Shown piece by piece: positions 21,630 through 32,252 of a DNA stretch of 64,000 nucleotides. The stretch is from Dromiciops gliroides (taxonomy: Eukaryota; Chordata; Mammalia; Microbiotheria; Microbiotheriidae). Positions within the stretch are counted from its first letter, which is position 1. Every line of letters begins with the position of its first letter. The notes under the pieces were generated by a model, which was not told the DNA's origin, searched no databases, and was given only the letters and a program-made list of their open reading frames with translations. Position numbers and translations under genes: made by a program. The DNA lies in NCBI RefSeq assembly GCF_019393635.1, contig NC_057861.1, positions 55,937,532-56,001,531 of the forward strand, in the 5' to 3' direction.

Positions 21630-22553
21630 ACAAGATCTCAGAGTTGGAAGAGACCTTAAATGTAAACTAAGGTAACAGGGATCTGGTGCATACCCAGAGT
21701 GCCTGGGACAACATCAACCCATTTGGAAAAATAGAGGAGAAGCTTGCTTCCAGTAAAGTTGTGAGACGTGGAATGGAGAGACTGTGGAGCGTGTGTAGAC
21801 AGACTATACCTGGTTCTGGCCTGCTAACCACGGCATTAGGAAGAGACTTTTTCGATCAGCTGTGTAGCCAGAACCGGGGACGTCTTCCAAAAGGTCTGAT
21901 TCAGCCTCGTCCAATCTATTGACTCAGTGGAGCTTTTGGATTCCTTTGCTGAGGGTGTCCATCCAGAGACAATGCTAGGGAGGTAGAGACCATATAGTCT
22001 GGAAAATGGGTCGCAGTCCTTGGTCTCTACATATGTCCTTTTCTGTTCTAGGGGAGGGCATTGGAGTCTCCATCAGGAGAGTGAGTGTCAGGGCTTCCCA
22101 AAAACCAGGTTTTGCAGCCAATTCATCATCGGCGCCCGGAGGATGGAGCAATGACCTTAAGGACCTGCCCAGTGGTAGCTGAGATGAGGCTTCATCCAGC
22201 AGGATGAATGTAGGAAATAAACAAAGAGGACCCCCCCAAAATGTGTTGAGGGGCGAAATGTACATTGTTCTCTCTATAACTTCGAAGTAAACATCCCTTT
22301 GGAAAAGCTAATTGTTAAATAAAACTGGGACTCTGCTCGCTGGTGGTTAACACAGCCTGTGGGAGCTTGGTCCAGCGGCAGTAGAGAGTAGACACCTGGG
22401 ACCCCCCAGGGCATCCTGGAACCCTGAGGGGCAGAAGGAGCAGGCCTGGTTCTGGGAGAATGAAGTTGGAGCATGGCCAATACATGAGTCCAAGTTGACA
22501 TTACAGCTTCGAGGTCTTCTATGATCCAGCCACACTGACCTACTTGCTGCTCA

Positions 22554-22555
<2 letters not shown>
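21630..22555. other. Unannotated, largely single-copy-looking sequence
   Basis: Apart from one 'cagagttggaagagacctta' motif at about 21638 I recognise nothing. Short frames (78-96 residues) lack family features. Confidence 0.35.

Positions 22556-22602
<47 letters not shown>
22556..22602 (+). repeat. (AC)n microsatellite
   Basis: About 23 uninterrupted AC units. Confidence 0.98.
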
Positions 22603-22606
<4 letters not shown>

Positions 22607-22639
22607 TCTTTGGCCTCCATGCCTGGGCTGCTCTCCCAC

Positions 22640-22965
22640 ATTTCCGCCTCCTTGGCTCCCCTAGCTCCCTTAAAGACTTAGATCAAATCCCACCTTCTAT
22701 GGGAGGACTTTCCAGGTCACCTCCCTCCCTCTCCCATACACTTCCCTCATTCCACCCTAAACCTAAGTCGAAGCTTTGCCTTCCCTCTACTGGGTATGGT
22801 TCTTGTGTGGACCTATGATTCACACATCATCTCCTTCATTACATTGTGAATCCCTTGAGTGCAGGGACTGAGTTTTTGCCCATCTTTGTATACTCAGCCC
22901 TTAGCATGGTGCCTGACACATAGTAGGTACTTTACAAATGCTTGTTGACTGACTGACTGACTGAT
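22640..22965 (+). mobile_element. L2 3' end
   Basis: 'cttagatcaaatcccacctt', 'tgaatcccttgagtgcaggg', 'gcctgacacatagtaggtac', ending in (TGAC)n. Confidence 0.8.
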
Positions 22966-23060
22966 CTGTAAAATGGAAACAGTAAGACTTACTCTACTTA
23001 CCTTGAAGGGTTATCATGAGGGGGGGAAACTGCTTTGTCAACCTTTAAGGCACCGGTGAA
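22966..23060 (+). mobile_element. MIR core fragment
   Basis: 'atctgtaaaatggaaacagt' and 'cttgaagggttatcatgagg'. Confidence 0.5.
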
Positions 23061-23299
23061 ATGGGAGTCGTTGTTGGAAAGAAATTAAAAGTGATGGCTT
23101 TGAGGGGGGCAGGCTAAGAACCTGGCCCCAGTGTCCCCAAGGAGATGATGGTTCCTGACCTCAGGCCTTCCAGTCTCTTCCCAACTTCCCAAAGTAGGTT
23201 AACCGCCTCATCAACGCAGGTGAACAGCAGGAAGATAATTCTCCTGTCTCAGAGAGGGGAAGGGGGGGGGGGAGGCGGGGAAGAAACCGCCCAGTCTGC

Positions 23300-23665
23300 A
23301 GGCCTAGCAAGGCTGAGAATATTTATTGGAGACAATAACTGCTCCCGGCAAACGCAAAAACTGGTCACCTAATGAGTGGATGGCAGAGCGGAGTTCCCGA
23401 GGTGACGGGGGACAGCTTAATGCTTTTTCAGCCAGTGAAAAATCAAAGAGCGTGTTATTAATCCGGTTTTTCTTTTTTTTTTTCTCCAATAAGCCACCAG
23501 CGTGACATATTTCAAAACGCCTCCTCAGGAGCGATGCTGAACCTTTCTCCAGCGCACACACACCAAGGAGGCCTCTCCAAGAGTTATGACAATTAATATT
23601 CGCCCGGCTTCCCTCTGGGGTGGGTCTTCATTAATAACGAAATCAATTGGCACATCCAGGGAGGA
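23300..23665. promoter_or_regulatory. Candidate conserved non-coding element A
   Basis: Non-repetitive, AT-rich islands inside GC-rich flanks: 'cgtgttattaatccgg', 'caattaatattcgcccggct', 'cattaataacgaaatcaatt'. Retained CpGs next to TAAT words are typical of developmental enhancers. Conservation cannot be measured here; a pyrimidine run interrupts it at 23466-23484. Confidence 0.4.
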
Positions 23666-23884
23666 CCTTGCTCTTGTCAGGCTTATTGTCCCCAGACCTC
23701 TCGAGGGAAGAGCCCAGATGGGGAGAGCTGGGCCCAGCCAGACTCTGTGGGGGTAAGGGGAACTCTCCCAAGGTCCCAGGATCCTCTGCCTCCAGTCTAT
23801 TCCCTGGGAGCTGAGATCTGTGGTTCAGTATCTACTTTGCATGTATCTTGTATGAACCTACTCATCCCTATGCTGTCTTCCCTA

Positions 23885-23985
23885 CAAGGGCAGGAGAGAA
23901 AAATGGATAAAGAGCTGGCCTCAAAACCAGAGAGAACCTGGGTCCGGGTGCCACCCCTGACACAGACTAGCTGTGCAAATAGGTC
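23885..23985 (+). mobile_element. MIR-like fragment
   Basis: 'aaatggataaagagctggcc' and 'gacacagactagctgtgcaa'; followed by a (GTCA)n run at 23982-24004. Confidence 0.5.
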
Positions 23986-23999
23986 AGTCAGTCAGTCAG

Positions 24000-24461
24000 T
24001 TAGTCAACACTCATTGATTAAGCACAGTGTTAAGCACTGGGTAGCCAAAGAATGACAAAGACAGTCCTCCAATTGAATGAGCTCACATTCTAATGGGGGA
24101 GATGACATGCAAATAACCAGGGACACAAAATATATACAGGATAAATGGGAGATTTGTAATCTCAGATAGAAGGCATCAGCATTTAAGGGGAACAGGGGAA
24201 GGCCTCTTACAGAAAGTGGGATTTAAGCTGTAACTTGAAGGAAGCCAAAAGAAAGAGATGAGGAGGGAGAGAATTCCAGGCATGGCCAGTGGAAATGCCT
24301 AGAGTTAGGAGATGGAGTGTCTGGTAAGAGGAACTGCATGAACACCTGGGTTCTCTAGACAGCAGAGTACCTGGGGCTAGGGGTGGGGGCGATAAGGTGT
24401 AATAAGATGAGAAAGGTAGGAAAGGGCCAAATTGTGAAGAGCTTTAAAAACCAATCAGAGG
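24000..24461 (-). mobile_element. L2 3' end
   Basis: 'gagctcacattctaatgggg', 'gagagaattccaggcatggc', 'ttgtgaagagctttaaaaac'. Stops at a SINE. Confidence 0.8.
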
Positions 24462-24610
24462 AGACAGCTAGGTGGCGCAGTGGATAGAGCACCGGCCCTG
24501 AATTCAGGAGGACCTGAGTTCAAATCCAGCCTCAGACACAACACTTACTAGCTGTGTGACCCTGGGCAAGTCACTTAACCCCAATTGCCTCACCAAAAAA
24601 CAAAAAACAC
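24462..24610 (+). mobile_element. Short CORE-SINE
   Basis: Tail 'ccccaattgcctcacc'. The flanks 'aaccaatcagagga' and 'aacaaccagagga' are an imperfect TSD. Confidence 0.92.
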
Positions 24611-24641
24611 AACAACCAGAGGATCTGATAACCCCCCAACA

Positions 24642-24860
24642 CAAGGGTTCTTAAACTAGGGTCCACAGGATTATAGATAGATTTGGGGGGATTCATTCAG
24701 TAAGATGGGGGGGGGGCGGAAATGACCTCTTTATATTCACTAGTCTTGGATTTCCTTTGTAATACTTTATATTTTATTTTATACATCTAAAAACATGATT
24801 CTGAAAAGGGAACCATAGACTTTACCACCCTGTCAAAGGGGTCCAATGTTACCAAAAAGA
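24642..24860. mobile_element. hAT-Charlie-like DNA transposon fragment
   Basis: Left end 'caagggttcttaaactaggg', right part 'gaaaagggaaccatagactt' and 'ctgtcaaaggggtccaatgt'. Same family as the elements at 49604 and 60500. Confidence 0.6.
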
Positions 24861-25095
24861 TTGATATTTTCAGAGAAGGTGCAGACCTGTGCTGGTAGAG
24901 GGGAGTGTCTCATCTGGGAGTTCCCTATGAAAACACAGATCCAGTCCCTGATCCTATCCATTCCCCATGAGTGTGTCAGCTCCTGGAGAGCAGGAACTGA
25001 ATTTGCTTTTCTCTGTATTTCCAGAGCTTAGCAGTATGCCTGGCATATAGTGAATACTTGAGAAATGAATGGGCAATGACTGATTGATCTAGAAG
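24861..25095 (+). mobile_element. MIR-family tail then L2 3' end
   Basis: 24861-24945: 'gagaaggtgcagacctgtgc', 'gggagttccctatga'. 24946-25095: 'gagcaggaactgaatttgct', 'gcctggcatatagtgaatac'. Confidence 0.55.
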
Positions 25096-25164
25096 GGAGA
25101 GGGAGAAGAAGGGGCCTGGGACTCATGAGCACAAGTTCTAGACCTGGAAGGAATCTCGTTGTCG

Positions 25165-25425
25165 TCAATGTTGTCAAGGTCATTTTCAGTTGGCTCTAAC
25201 TCTTGGTGACCCCATTTGGGGTTTTCTTGGCAGAGATACCGGAGTGGTTTGCCATTTCCTTCTCCAGCTTATTTTACAGATGAGGAAACTGAGGCAAACA
25301 GGGTAGAGTGACTTGTTCAGGATCACACAGCCAGGAGGTGTCTGAGGACAGATTTGAACTCAGGAAGATGAGTCTTTTCAATTCCAGGTACAGCTCTCTG
25401 TGTACTATGGCACCAGCTAGAGATC
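25165..25425 (-). mobile_element. MAR1-type CORE-SINE, full length
   Basis: 'gaccccatttggggttttct', 'tttgccatttccttctccag', core, then head 'ctatggcaccagctag'. Confidence 0.85.
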
Positions 25426-25627
25426 ATGCAAAATAATCCCCATGATTCGTCCTTCCTGAACCTCAGTTTCCCATTCTGTAAAATAAGGAAAGAGTGAAGA
25501 TTAGATGAGAGAACAGGCTTTTGGGAATGCAAGCAGTGGTTGTGTTTTCTACATAGATTTTCCTGCATAGATGTAGCAATCTACTGTTTTCCCAGGCTGA
25601 CAATAGTCAAGTCAAAAATGTTCATCA

Positions 25628-25800
25628 AGGGGCATCTAGGTGGTGCAGTGGATAGAGCACTGACTCTGGATTCAAGAGGACCTGAGTTCAAATCTGGGCT
25701 CAGACCCTTGACACTTACTAGCTGTGTGACCCTGGGCAAATCACTTAACCCCAATTGCCTAACCAAAACAAACAAACAAACAAACAAACAAACAAAAACG
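25628..25800 (+). mobile_element. Short CORE-SINE
   Basis: Tail is (CAAA)n with about eight units. TSD unclear. Lies in the same L2 fragment as the next SINE. Confidence 0.92.
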
Positions 25801-25883
25801 TATCAAGTGCCAGCTATGTGCTGGAAACTGTGCTAAGAAGAAAGACAGCCCTTACCCTTGAGGAGTTTACAATCTAATGGAGG
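25801..25883 (-). mobile_element. L2 3'-end fragment between two SINEs
   Basis: 'agctatgtgctggaaactgt' and 'aggagtttacaatctaatgg'; continues after 26039. Confidence 0.65.
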
Positions 25884-26038
25884 GGGGCAGCTAGGTGGCA
25901 CAGTGGATAAAGCACTGGACCTGGATTCAGGAGGACCTGAGTTCAAATATGAACTCAGACACTTCACACTTACTAGCTATGTGACCCTGGGCAAGTCACT
26001 TAACCCTCATTGCCCTGCAAAAACAAAACAACAAAAAA
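25884..26038 (+). mobile_element. Short CORE-SINE
   Basis: Tail 'ccctcattgccctgc'. TSD 'acaatctaatggagg' at 25869-25883 and 26039-26053, exact. Confidence 0.96.
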
Positions 26039-26329
26039 ACAATCTAATGGAGGAAGACAACACACAAAAGAAAGCTGAAAAGGGGAGTGGGAGGTACCTG
26101 ATTCAAGGGGTGGGGGTAAACCAAAGAAGGGCAAAATGAGTACAGCTGGTGGGAAATGAAGAGATGTTCAAGGACAGGGATGGTCACAGTAGAGAACCCA
26201 GAGGCCCAGCTATGGCCAAGATGCGCCAGGAGACTTTCACCCCTATCAAGTCACCCTCTTTGGAATCACCACCATTTGGAGTTCAGTGGGGTCTGGAGGT
26301 GGGAGAAGAAGTGGGGTCTGAAGATTCCA

Positions 26330-26590
26330 GAGAACCTTGGAACATAAAATATCAGTTAAAAAGGTCCTTAGAACCCAGGATGTCAGGGCTGGGAGGGCCC
26401 CAGAACTCAGGATGTCAGGGCTGGGAGAGCCCTTAGAACCCAGGATGTCAGATAAGGGATAGATGTTAGAACACAGAATGTCACTGCTGGGAAAGACCTT
26501 AGAACATAGGATGTCAGATTAGGGATAGATGTTAGAACACAGAATGTCACTGCTGGGAAAGACCTTAGAACACAGAACGTGCAGAGCAAT
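26330..26590 (+). repeat. 33-bp minisatellite, locus 2 of 5
   Basis: Seven to eight units. The pair beginning 'gttagaacacagaatgtcac' is repeated at 26465 and 26531, so a 66-bp (2 x 33) dimer was duplicated. Confidence 0.85.
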
Positions 26591-26950
26591 GGAACAGGAA
26601 ATGGACAAGTGAGGGGCAGTGGAGAGTGGGCGAGTGTTACTGCCCCAGGGAGTCAGGGCCTCTGAGCTGGAAGGCCAGAAAGGTGGCCTCTGTTGCTGGT
26701 TGTCACCCTGGGAAAGACAGACCAAAGCAGGCAGAAGCAAAGCATATGGGATGGGGGCTTCGGCTGTCTCGTGACTGAGAGTCGCTTGTCTACACAGATG
26801 GGAATCCAAGAGAGCCATGCTCCTGGGGCCTGGTGTTTCTCCAATGACTTTTTCGTGTATGAGTCTGCATTCCTGGGTATTGTGTGTCCCTGGGGATGTC
26901 AAGTTCTGTGCTGGGAAAGAGTGATCGTCTCAGCTCCGCCGTCTCCCCCC
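26591..26950. other. Unannotated stretch
   Basis: Carries frames of 127 (minus) and 89 (plus) residues with no recognisable domain. I do not call a gene; no splice-site pair stands out. Confidence 0.35.
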
Positions 26951-26954
26951 TTTG

Positions 26955-27055
26955 TAACCTAGAGCCAGTCTTTGGCTCCTCTGAGCCTCAGTTTCCTCAT
27001 TTGTAAAATGAGCCATGATCTGTAAGGTCCCTTTGAGCTCCGAATCCTATGCCTT
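26955..27055 (+). mobile_element. MIR core fragment
   Basis: 'gagcctcagtttcctcattt' 'gtaaaatgagcc' then 'aaggtccctttgagctccga'. Confidence 0.65.
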
Positions 27056-27074
27056 TGTATCGGTTAATCAAATG

Positions 27075-28045
27075 ATGAGCATTTATTAGGTGCCTACTGT
27101 GTGCCAGGCTCTGTTTTAGATGCTGGGGATGTAAGGACAGAGAAGGGGGAACATAGATGAGTAATGGTGGGGGAAAGGGGGTGTTTCACCAACATCTGGA
27201 AGGATCAGGAGAAGGCCTCCTGGTTACTCCTCTCTCTCTCTCTCTCTCTCTGTGTTTTGTTTTTCTTTTGCGGGACAGTGAGGGTTAAGTGACTTGCCCA
27301 GGATCACACAGCTAGTCAGTGTCAAGTGTCTAAGGCTGGATTTGAACTCAGGTCCTCCTGAATCCAGGCCAATGCTTTATCTACTATGCCACCTAGCTGC
27401 CCCCAGGAAAGGCTTCCTGGAAGTAGCATTTGGGCTGAGCTTTGAGGGAAGGGAGGGATTCCAGAAAGGGGAGGGAGGGAGGAAGGAAGGGAGTGCATCC
27501 TAGGCATGGGAGACAGCTGGTGCAAAGAAGGGAGATGTAGTATCCTGTGTGAGGAGCGCCAGGAAGCCAGTTTGGCTGGACCAAGAAATAGGTGAAGGGG
27601 AGTGATGCATAATGAGACTGGACAGGCAGCCGGAGACAGATCGTGTTTGATCCTCAAGGCAACTGGGAGCCCTTGAGGGGTTTATCAAGCAGAGGAGCAA
27701 TATAGTTAGACTCTTACTTTAGGAAAAGCTGAGTGGAGGGTGAATGGAGAGGGAGAGAACAAATGAAAGGTTATGGTAAAAGACCAGGTGAAGGGTGACA
27801 AGGGTGGAGTGGGGGAAAGTGTGTGCACACAAAAGGTGTCAAGGGAGAATTGATAAGATCTGACAGTTTGGATTGGATGTGTGGGGTGAGGGCAAGTGAA
27901 GGCGTGAGAATGACTCAAGGTATGAGCCCGGTGCCCAGATGGGGGATGGGGCCCTCAATAAATTCACAGAAATAGGGAAGTTCAGAAGTGGGGTGGATTT
28001 GGGGAGGATGGGGAAGGGAAAATCGATGACGTGGTCAGTGACTGA
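27075..28045 (-). mobile_element. L2 LINE, antisense, split by a SINE
   Basis: 'aggtgcctactgtgtgccag' at the start; after the SINE 'gggctgagctttgagggaag', 'gagcccttgaggggtttatc', 'ggttatggtaaaagaccagg'. A (TC)n run at 27230-27251 sits at the SINE's left edge. Confidence 0.75.
27255..27404 (-). mobile_element. Short CORE-SINE nested in L2
   Basis: Antisense 'gagggttaagtgacttgccc' to 'gccacctagctgccccc'. Confidence 0.92.
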
Positions 28046-28129
28046 TGTGATCTCTCCGAGACCTCTTGAACCCTTCCCTCTTTTCTGGGGCACAGCTGGG
28101 TCAGAAGCTGTAGGATTCCAACAGCTGGA

Positions 28130-28450
28130 AACTTCCATGCAACCTCAGAACTGGAGGAGAACTCAGTCACCTTCTAGTCCAACCTATAGCACCTTCATGA
28201 CTTACCTGACAGCTGGCCTTCCAACCTCTGCTTAAAGAACTCCATCCCTGCCCCCGCCCCCCCCACCCCCCGCCCCAGGAAGGGAGAACCCACCACTACC
28301 AAAGGCAGTCTGTGGTGCTTTGGGAGACATCTCATTGATAGGGAATAATTCTTCAGGATGAAATTCACCTTTTGCGTCTTGGGGCATTTTGCTGAAACAG
28401 TGGAAGGTGGGGTCTGCCTTGGGAATAGCAGCAGAGAGTCGTTAGGAGGG
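28130..28450 (-). mobile_element. L3/CR1-like fragment
   Basis: 'ccttctagtccaacctatag', 'gagaacccaccactaccaaa', 'gggaataattcttcaggatg' follow the antisense L3 order. A C-rich run lies at 28252-28276. Confidence 0.5.
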
Positions 28451-28595
28451 ACCCCCAAGCCCGGCTACAGATCTTTCTGACTGTGGGACCAATGGCAAAT
28501 CATTTCGTTTCTCTGAACCCCCTTTTCTTCATTTGTAAAATGGAGATAACAATAAACCTTGCCCATCTGCCTAATGGGGGCATGTACAAGAATCA
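28451..28595 (+). mobile_element. MIR-like fragment
   Basis: 'tgactgtgggaccaatggca' and 'ttcatttgtaaaatggagat'. Confidence 0.5.
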
Positions 28596-28800
28596 CAATA
28601 ATAACACTTAGAGAAGACCTTAGGGTGCATCTGATCCAACCCATTTCCCCTCTCCCTAAAGAATCAGCTCTATAACCCTACCCAACAAGTGGCCATCCAA
28701 GCTCTGGGGGAAGACCTCCAAAGGAGGGGAAGCTCTGCCTCCTGAGGAAGCAGGCAGGTTTAGACAGGAAGCATTTGGGAAACCTGAAATCTCTGTAGAA
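28596..28800 (-). mobile_element. L3/CR1-like fragment
   Basis: 'gagaagaccttagggtgcat', 'agtggccatccaagctctgg', 'gacctccaaaggaggggaag'. Confidence 0.45.
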
Positions 28801-28829
28801 ATGTGAATAGCTGCTATTATGTAAATGAT

Positions 28830-29130
28830 GATGATTAATGTCGCTTATCATTGGAGGTCACCACTGTGAGGACAGGACATCCCGCTAAGCTGGGCCCTGT
28901 CTTGGGGGTTTCTCCCTGCATTCCGGAGCTGGAGTCTCCTTCTCAGGGGAGGCGGGTGGAGGAGCAGCTGCCACCAGGGGAGGAGGGTGGGGGAGGTTTC
29001 AATTATAGACAGCTTTATGCCTCTAATCGCCCTGTGCAGGGTGTTCTAGAGGAGAGTAAATCTATTATGAAAAGCTTATAAATGTATGTAAAACCAGCCG
29101 GGGACAATACCAGGATTACACAGAGCAACC
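28830..29130. promoter_or_regulatory. Candidate conserved non-coding element B
   Basis: Non-repetitive. AT-rich core at 28997-29090 with 'caattatagacagctttatg', 'ctaatcgcc' and 'atgaaaagcttataaatgta'. Contains homeodomain- and HOX-like words. No coding frame. Confidence 0.4.
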
Positions 29131-29289
29131 CTCCTAGTGTGGGCAGGAAAAAAGTGAAGAGCAAAGAAAGGTTGAATGGATTAAAGGCCTTCTGGGTCTG
29201 GGCCCAAGGGAGAAAGGGAGAGTTACCTGCTTAGACTATCACTGAGAATCTCCATGAAGATGCAAGCACAAGATGGTCATAGACCATAG

Positions 29290-29430
29290 GTGTAACTAGG
29301 TTGGGGCCATTGGAATTTTGACCCAGGGCACTGAAATTTAGAGGAGCATACTTCCTTTGATTGGACAATCCAATGCTCCATTATAACTCCAACCCTATAT
29401 ATAGTAAAATTGTTCAAGCTCCATCATTCC
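29290..29430 (+). repeat. Unidentified interspersed repeat, copy 1
   Basis: 'ggtgtaactaggttggggcc' and 'ccagggcactgaaatttaga' match a second copy at 52345-52403 in the same order. Family unknown to me; ends undefined. Confidence 0.5.
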
Positions 29431-29459
29431 ATGTTGGACCATCATTTCCAGGGGCCTGA

Positions 29460-30165
29460 TGGTATGTTCCTGAATCTGTCACAAGTTCTCAATGCCTCTT
29501 GAAGTGGAGGGCAACAATGTAGCCCACCCCCATCTGCTTCCAGGGCTTGGTGTCATTGGCTGCACTAAGGGGCATGCTGCCTCATCTGTCCAGCCCTGTC
29601 CTACTCCCTAAGAATGAAAGAATACATTTTCCACTTTCGTGCCGCAGAACAGATCTAAGACAACAGGGAGAGCCGCTGGCTCACTCTATCAGAGAACCCA
29701 CTGTTAGAGGAAAGGACATGGCTTCTGTCCTGGGAGACCCTCCCTCTCCTCTGGGACAGAGACAGGCTGCATGAATGAATAAAAGAGAATAACCAGAGAA
29801 CCGAAGGGAAAGAAGAAATCAGCCCAACAACGCCTTCTCAGAACCGAGCTGGAGGGGTGGGGGTGGGGGTTCTCCCCAAGCGTGTTCTCAGAGAGATCCA
29901 AGTGACTCAGAAAGAGAAGAGTGACTGGGGCATGGTGGGGGGTGGGAAATTCCATTAGCCGAGGGAGGAGGGAGGTCCCCTGACCCCAGATGGCAAGGCT
30001 GCCTGCTGTCTCCCCACATGGGAACCCTGGGCTCCAACCCCACTGGGATGGAGAAGAGGGGAGGGCATTCTAGCAAGGAGGAAGATGTGGGTGGGGAGAC
30101 ATTTCCCTCGTTCTCTCCCCAGGGGGCCACAAAGCTTCCCTAGAGAACAATAGTAAAGAAAGCAA
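29460..30165. other. Unannotated stretch
   Basis: Frames of 75-93 residues overlap on both strands without recognisable motifs. No repeat identified. Confidence 0.35.
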
Positions 30166-30300
30166 GAAATGATAAGTCTGAGAACCTGGGTGTGAATCCT
30201 GATTTGGCTACTTACTATTTGAGTGATCATAACCAAGTCATTTCCCTTCTCTAGGCCTCAGTTTCCCCATCTGTAAAATGAGATGGACTACAAAAAAATC
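30166..30300 (+). mobile_element. MIR-like CORE-SINE
   Basis: 'gtgtgaatcctgatttggct', 'cctcagtttccccatctgta' 'aaatgaga'. Confidence 0.7.
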
Positions 30301-30314
30301 AAATGTATATTAGG

Positions 30315-30463
30315 GATGGGCAGCTGGGTGGCACAGTAGATAAAGTACCAACCCTGGAGTCAGGAGGAGGACCTGAGTTCAAATCCACCCTTAGACGCTT
30401 ACTGGCTGTGTGACCCTGGGCAAGTCACAATCCCATTGTCTCAAAAAAAAAAAAACAACCACA
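30315..30463 (+). mobile_element. Short CORE-SINE
   Basis: Has a 3-bp 'agg' duplication before 'acctgagttcaaatcc' and lacks part of the core, so an older copy. Imperfect TSD around 'attaggg'. Confidence 0.88.
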
Positions 30464-30594
30464 TTAGGGGAAAAAAAGATTTAAAAGGGATAAGACTGCT
30501 GCTTTGAGGGGATGGGACAATGAGAATGGATGACAGAATGCTCTGAACTCTGACTTTGTCTCTGTTTTGTTTTCTTTTGTTTTTTCTGTAGGGA

Positions 30595-30776
30595 TCCAGG
30601 TGTTGTTGAATAGAACTCTGGCTTTGGAATCAGAAGACCAGAGTTCAAATCCTACCCCAGACACCTACTAGCTTTGTGACCCTGGTCAAGTCATCCAACC
30701 TTTCTCATTCTCAGTTCCCTCATCTGCAAAATGGGAATAATAATATCTCACAGCATCATTATGAGGTTCAAAAGAG

Positions 30777-30818
<42 letters not shown>

Positions 30819-30890
30819 TATATAAAGTGTTTTGCAAGCTTTTATGCGTTATATAAATGCTAGATATTATTTATGATTATCATTATTCTA
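30595..30890 (+). mobile_element. MIR CORE-SINE with internal (TA)n
   Basis: Head, B box 'gagttcaaatcctacccc', core, 'ctgcaaaatgggaataataa', then (TA)n at 30778-30825 and tail 'aagtgttttgcaagctttta'. The microsatellite grew inside the element. Confidence 0.85.
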
Positions 30891-30909
30891 CCAGAACAAA
30901 TGATCTTTG

Positions 30910-31060
30910 TTTGTTTGTTTTGTTTTTGTGGGGCAATGAGGGTTAAGTGACTTGCCCAGGGTTACACAGCTAGTTAAGTGTCTAGTGTCTGATGCTGGAT
31001 TTGAACTCAGGTCCTCCTGAATCTAGGGCTCTATCCACTGTGCCACCTAGTTGCCCCCTC
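30910..31060 (-). mobile_element. Short CORE-SINE
   Basis: TSD 'aacaaatgatctttg' at 30895-30909 and 31061-31075, exact 15 bp. Confidence 0.96.
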
Positions 31061-31129
31061 AACAAATGATCTTTGGACTTGAATAGACCAGACTTCACTG
31101 AAATAGAGACCTACCTAAAACTCCCATCT

Positions 31130-31265
31130 GCATCTTCTCTGCGCAGTTTCCTGGGAGCATTTGGCCCAGATTACACAGTCAGTGGGTATCAGAGACCAGC
31201 CCCAAACCCAGGTATTCCTGACTCCGGGCTGATCACCTATTTACTACCTCACACTGCCTTTCAAA
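31130..31265 (-). mobile_element. MIR-like fragment
   Basis: 'cccagattacacagtcagtg' and 'ccaggtattcctgactccgg'. Confidence 0.5.
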
Positions 31266-31479
31266 CTGGAAGGGAAAAAAGCCAAAATGACTAATTAGGA
31301 GTTGAAACGAGTCTAGATCAAAGTTTCTCCTTCGCTGCCACCACCTTCAGCACCGTACTCATACCCCACCAGGGCAATAATCAACATAGTGATGTACCCT
31401 GGACCAGAGCTGACCTGGCTGAAGATTTAAGGAGAATTCCAAACACACCTCATCTTTCTATAATCAGCCAGGCTCTCCA

Positions 31480-31600
31480 AAACACCAGTGAGTCAATCAG
31501 TCAGTCAGTCAACAGACATTTATTTATTAAACACTTAAAATGTGTCAAGGACTGAGCTAAGCTCTGGGAAGACAAAGAAAGTCAAAACCCATGCCTAGAA
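31480..31600 (-). mobile_element. L2 3'-end fragment
   Basis: (TCAG)n then 'gacatttatttattaaacac' and 'gagctaagctctgggaagac'. Confidence 0.6.
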
Positions 31601-31824
31601 GATTGGATAGGACCAGGAATTCACTCTCTTCCCTATTGGTCCCTTTCTGTCCTCCTTCCCCTTACTTCCCATCTCTTGCTCAGGGATCAATAATCAAATC
31701 TATACCATCATTGCTTCTGCAAAGGGTAGACAACCTGTGGCTCTGCTTGGAATCCTTGTGATTCAGAGTGTCAGACTGTGTGATCAGGAGTTCCCTTACC
31801 TGGCCATCATTCTCCTATCCCTCA

Positions 31825-32055
31825 TAACAGGTAGAGCACTGAGCCTAGAGTTGGGAAGACCTGAGTTTAAATCTAGCCTCAGAAACTTACTAGGTGCATG
31901 ACATTGGGTGAGTCATTTAACCTTGTCTGTCTCAGTTTTCTCAACTGTAAAATGGAAGTAGTAATAGCACCTACCTCAGAGGGTTGTTATGAAGATCAAA
32001 TGAGAATAAAGTGCCTAACACATTGTAGATGCTTAATAAATGTTTGTCTCTCCCA
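31825..32055 (+). mobile_element. MIR/THER-1 CORE-SINE, near full length
   Basis: 'agagcactgagcctagagtt', 'gagtttaaatctagcctcag', 'aactgtaaaatggaagtagt', 'agatgcttaataaatgtttg'. Confidence 0.85.
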
Positions 32056-32059
32056 TCTT

Positions 32060-32252
32060 TCCAATGTCCTTATCTCACTTTTCTTACTCTCTCATTGTGC
32101 CCTTTGGAACCCCCATTCCGTTGTTAACAAACTGCCCTTTCTATTAGACTTCTTAAACTTACTTGTATTTACTTTGTAAATATTTTGTATTTCATTTTCC
32201 TGTTATAATTTATCCCCTCCCCCAATAGAATGTAATCTTCCTGAGGGCAGGA
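32060..32252 (+). mobile_element. L2 3' end, left part
   Basis: 'gaatgtaatcttcctgaggg' 'caggaacca' is the L2 terminal region; it resumes at 32696 with 'ccccagcacttaacaatgct'. Confidence 0.65.

Noticed and set aside
21630-22265. Possible exon or processed pseudogene
   Set aside because: No poly(A) tail, no TSD and no recognisable protein similarity in any frame.
23982-24004. CRISPR-like or regulatory short repeat from the (GTCA)n run
   Set aside because: Simple tetranucleotide slippage at an L2 end, with no spacers.
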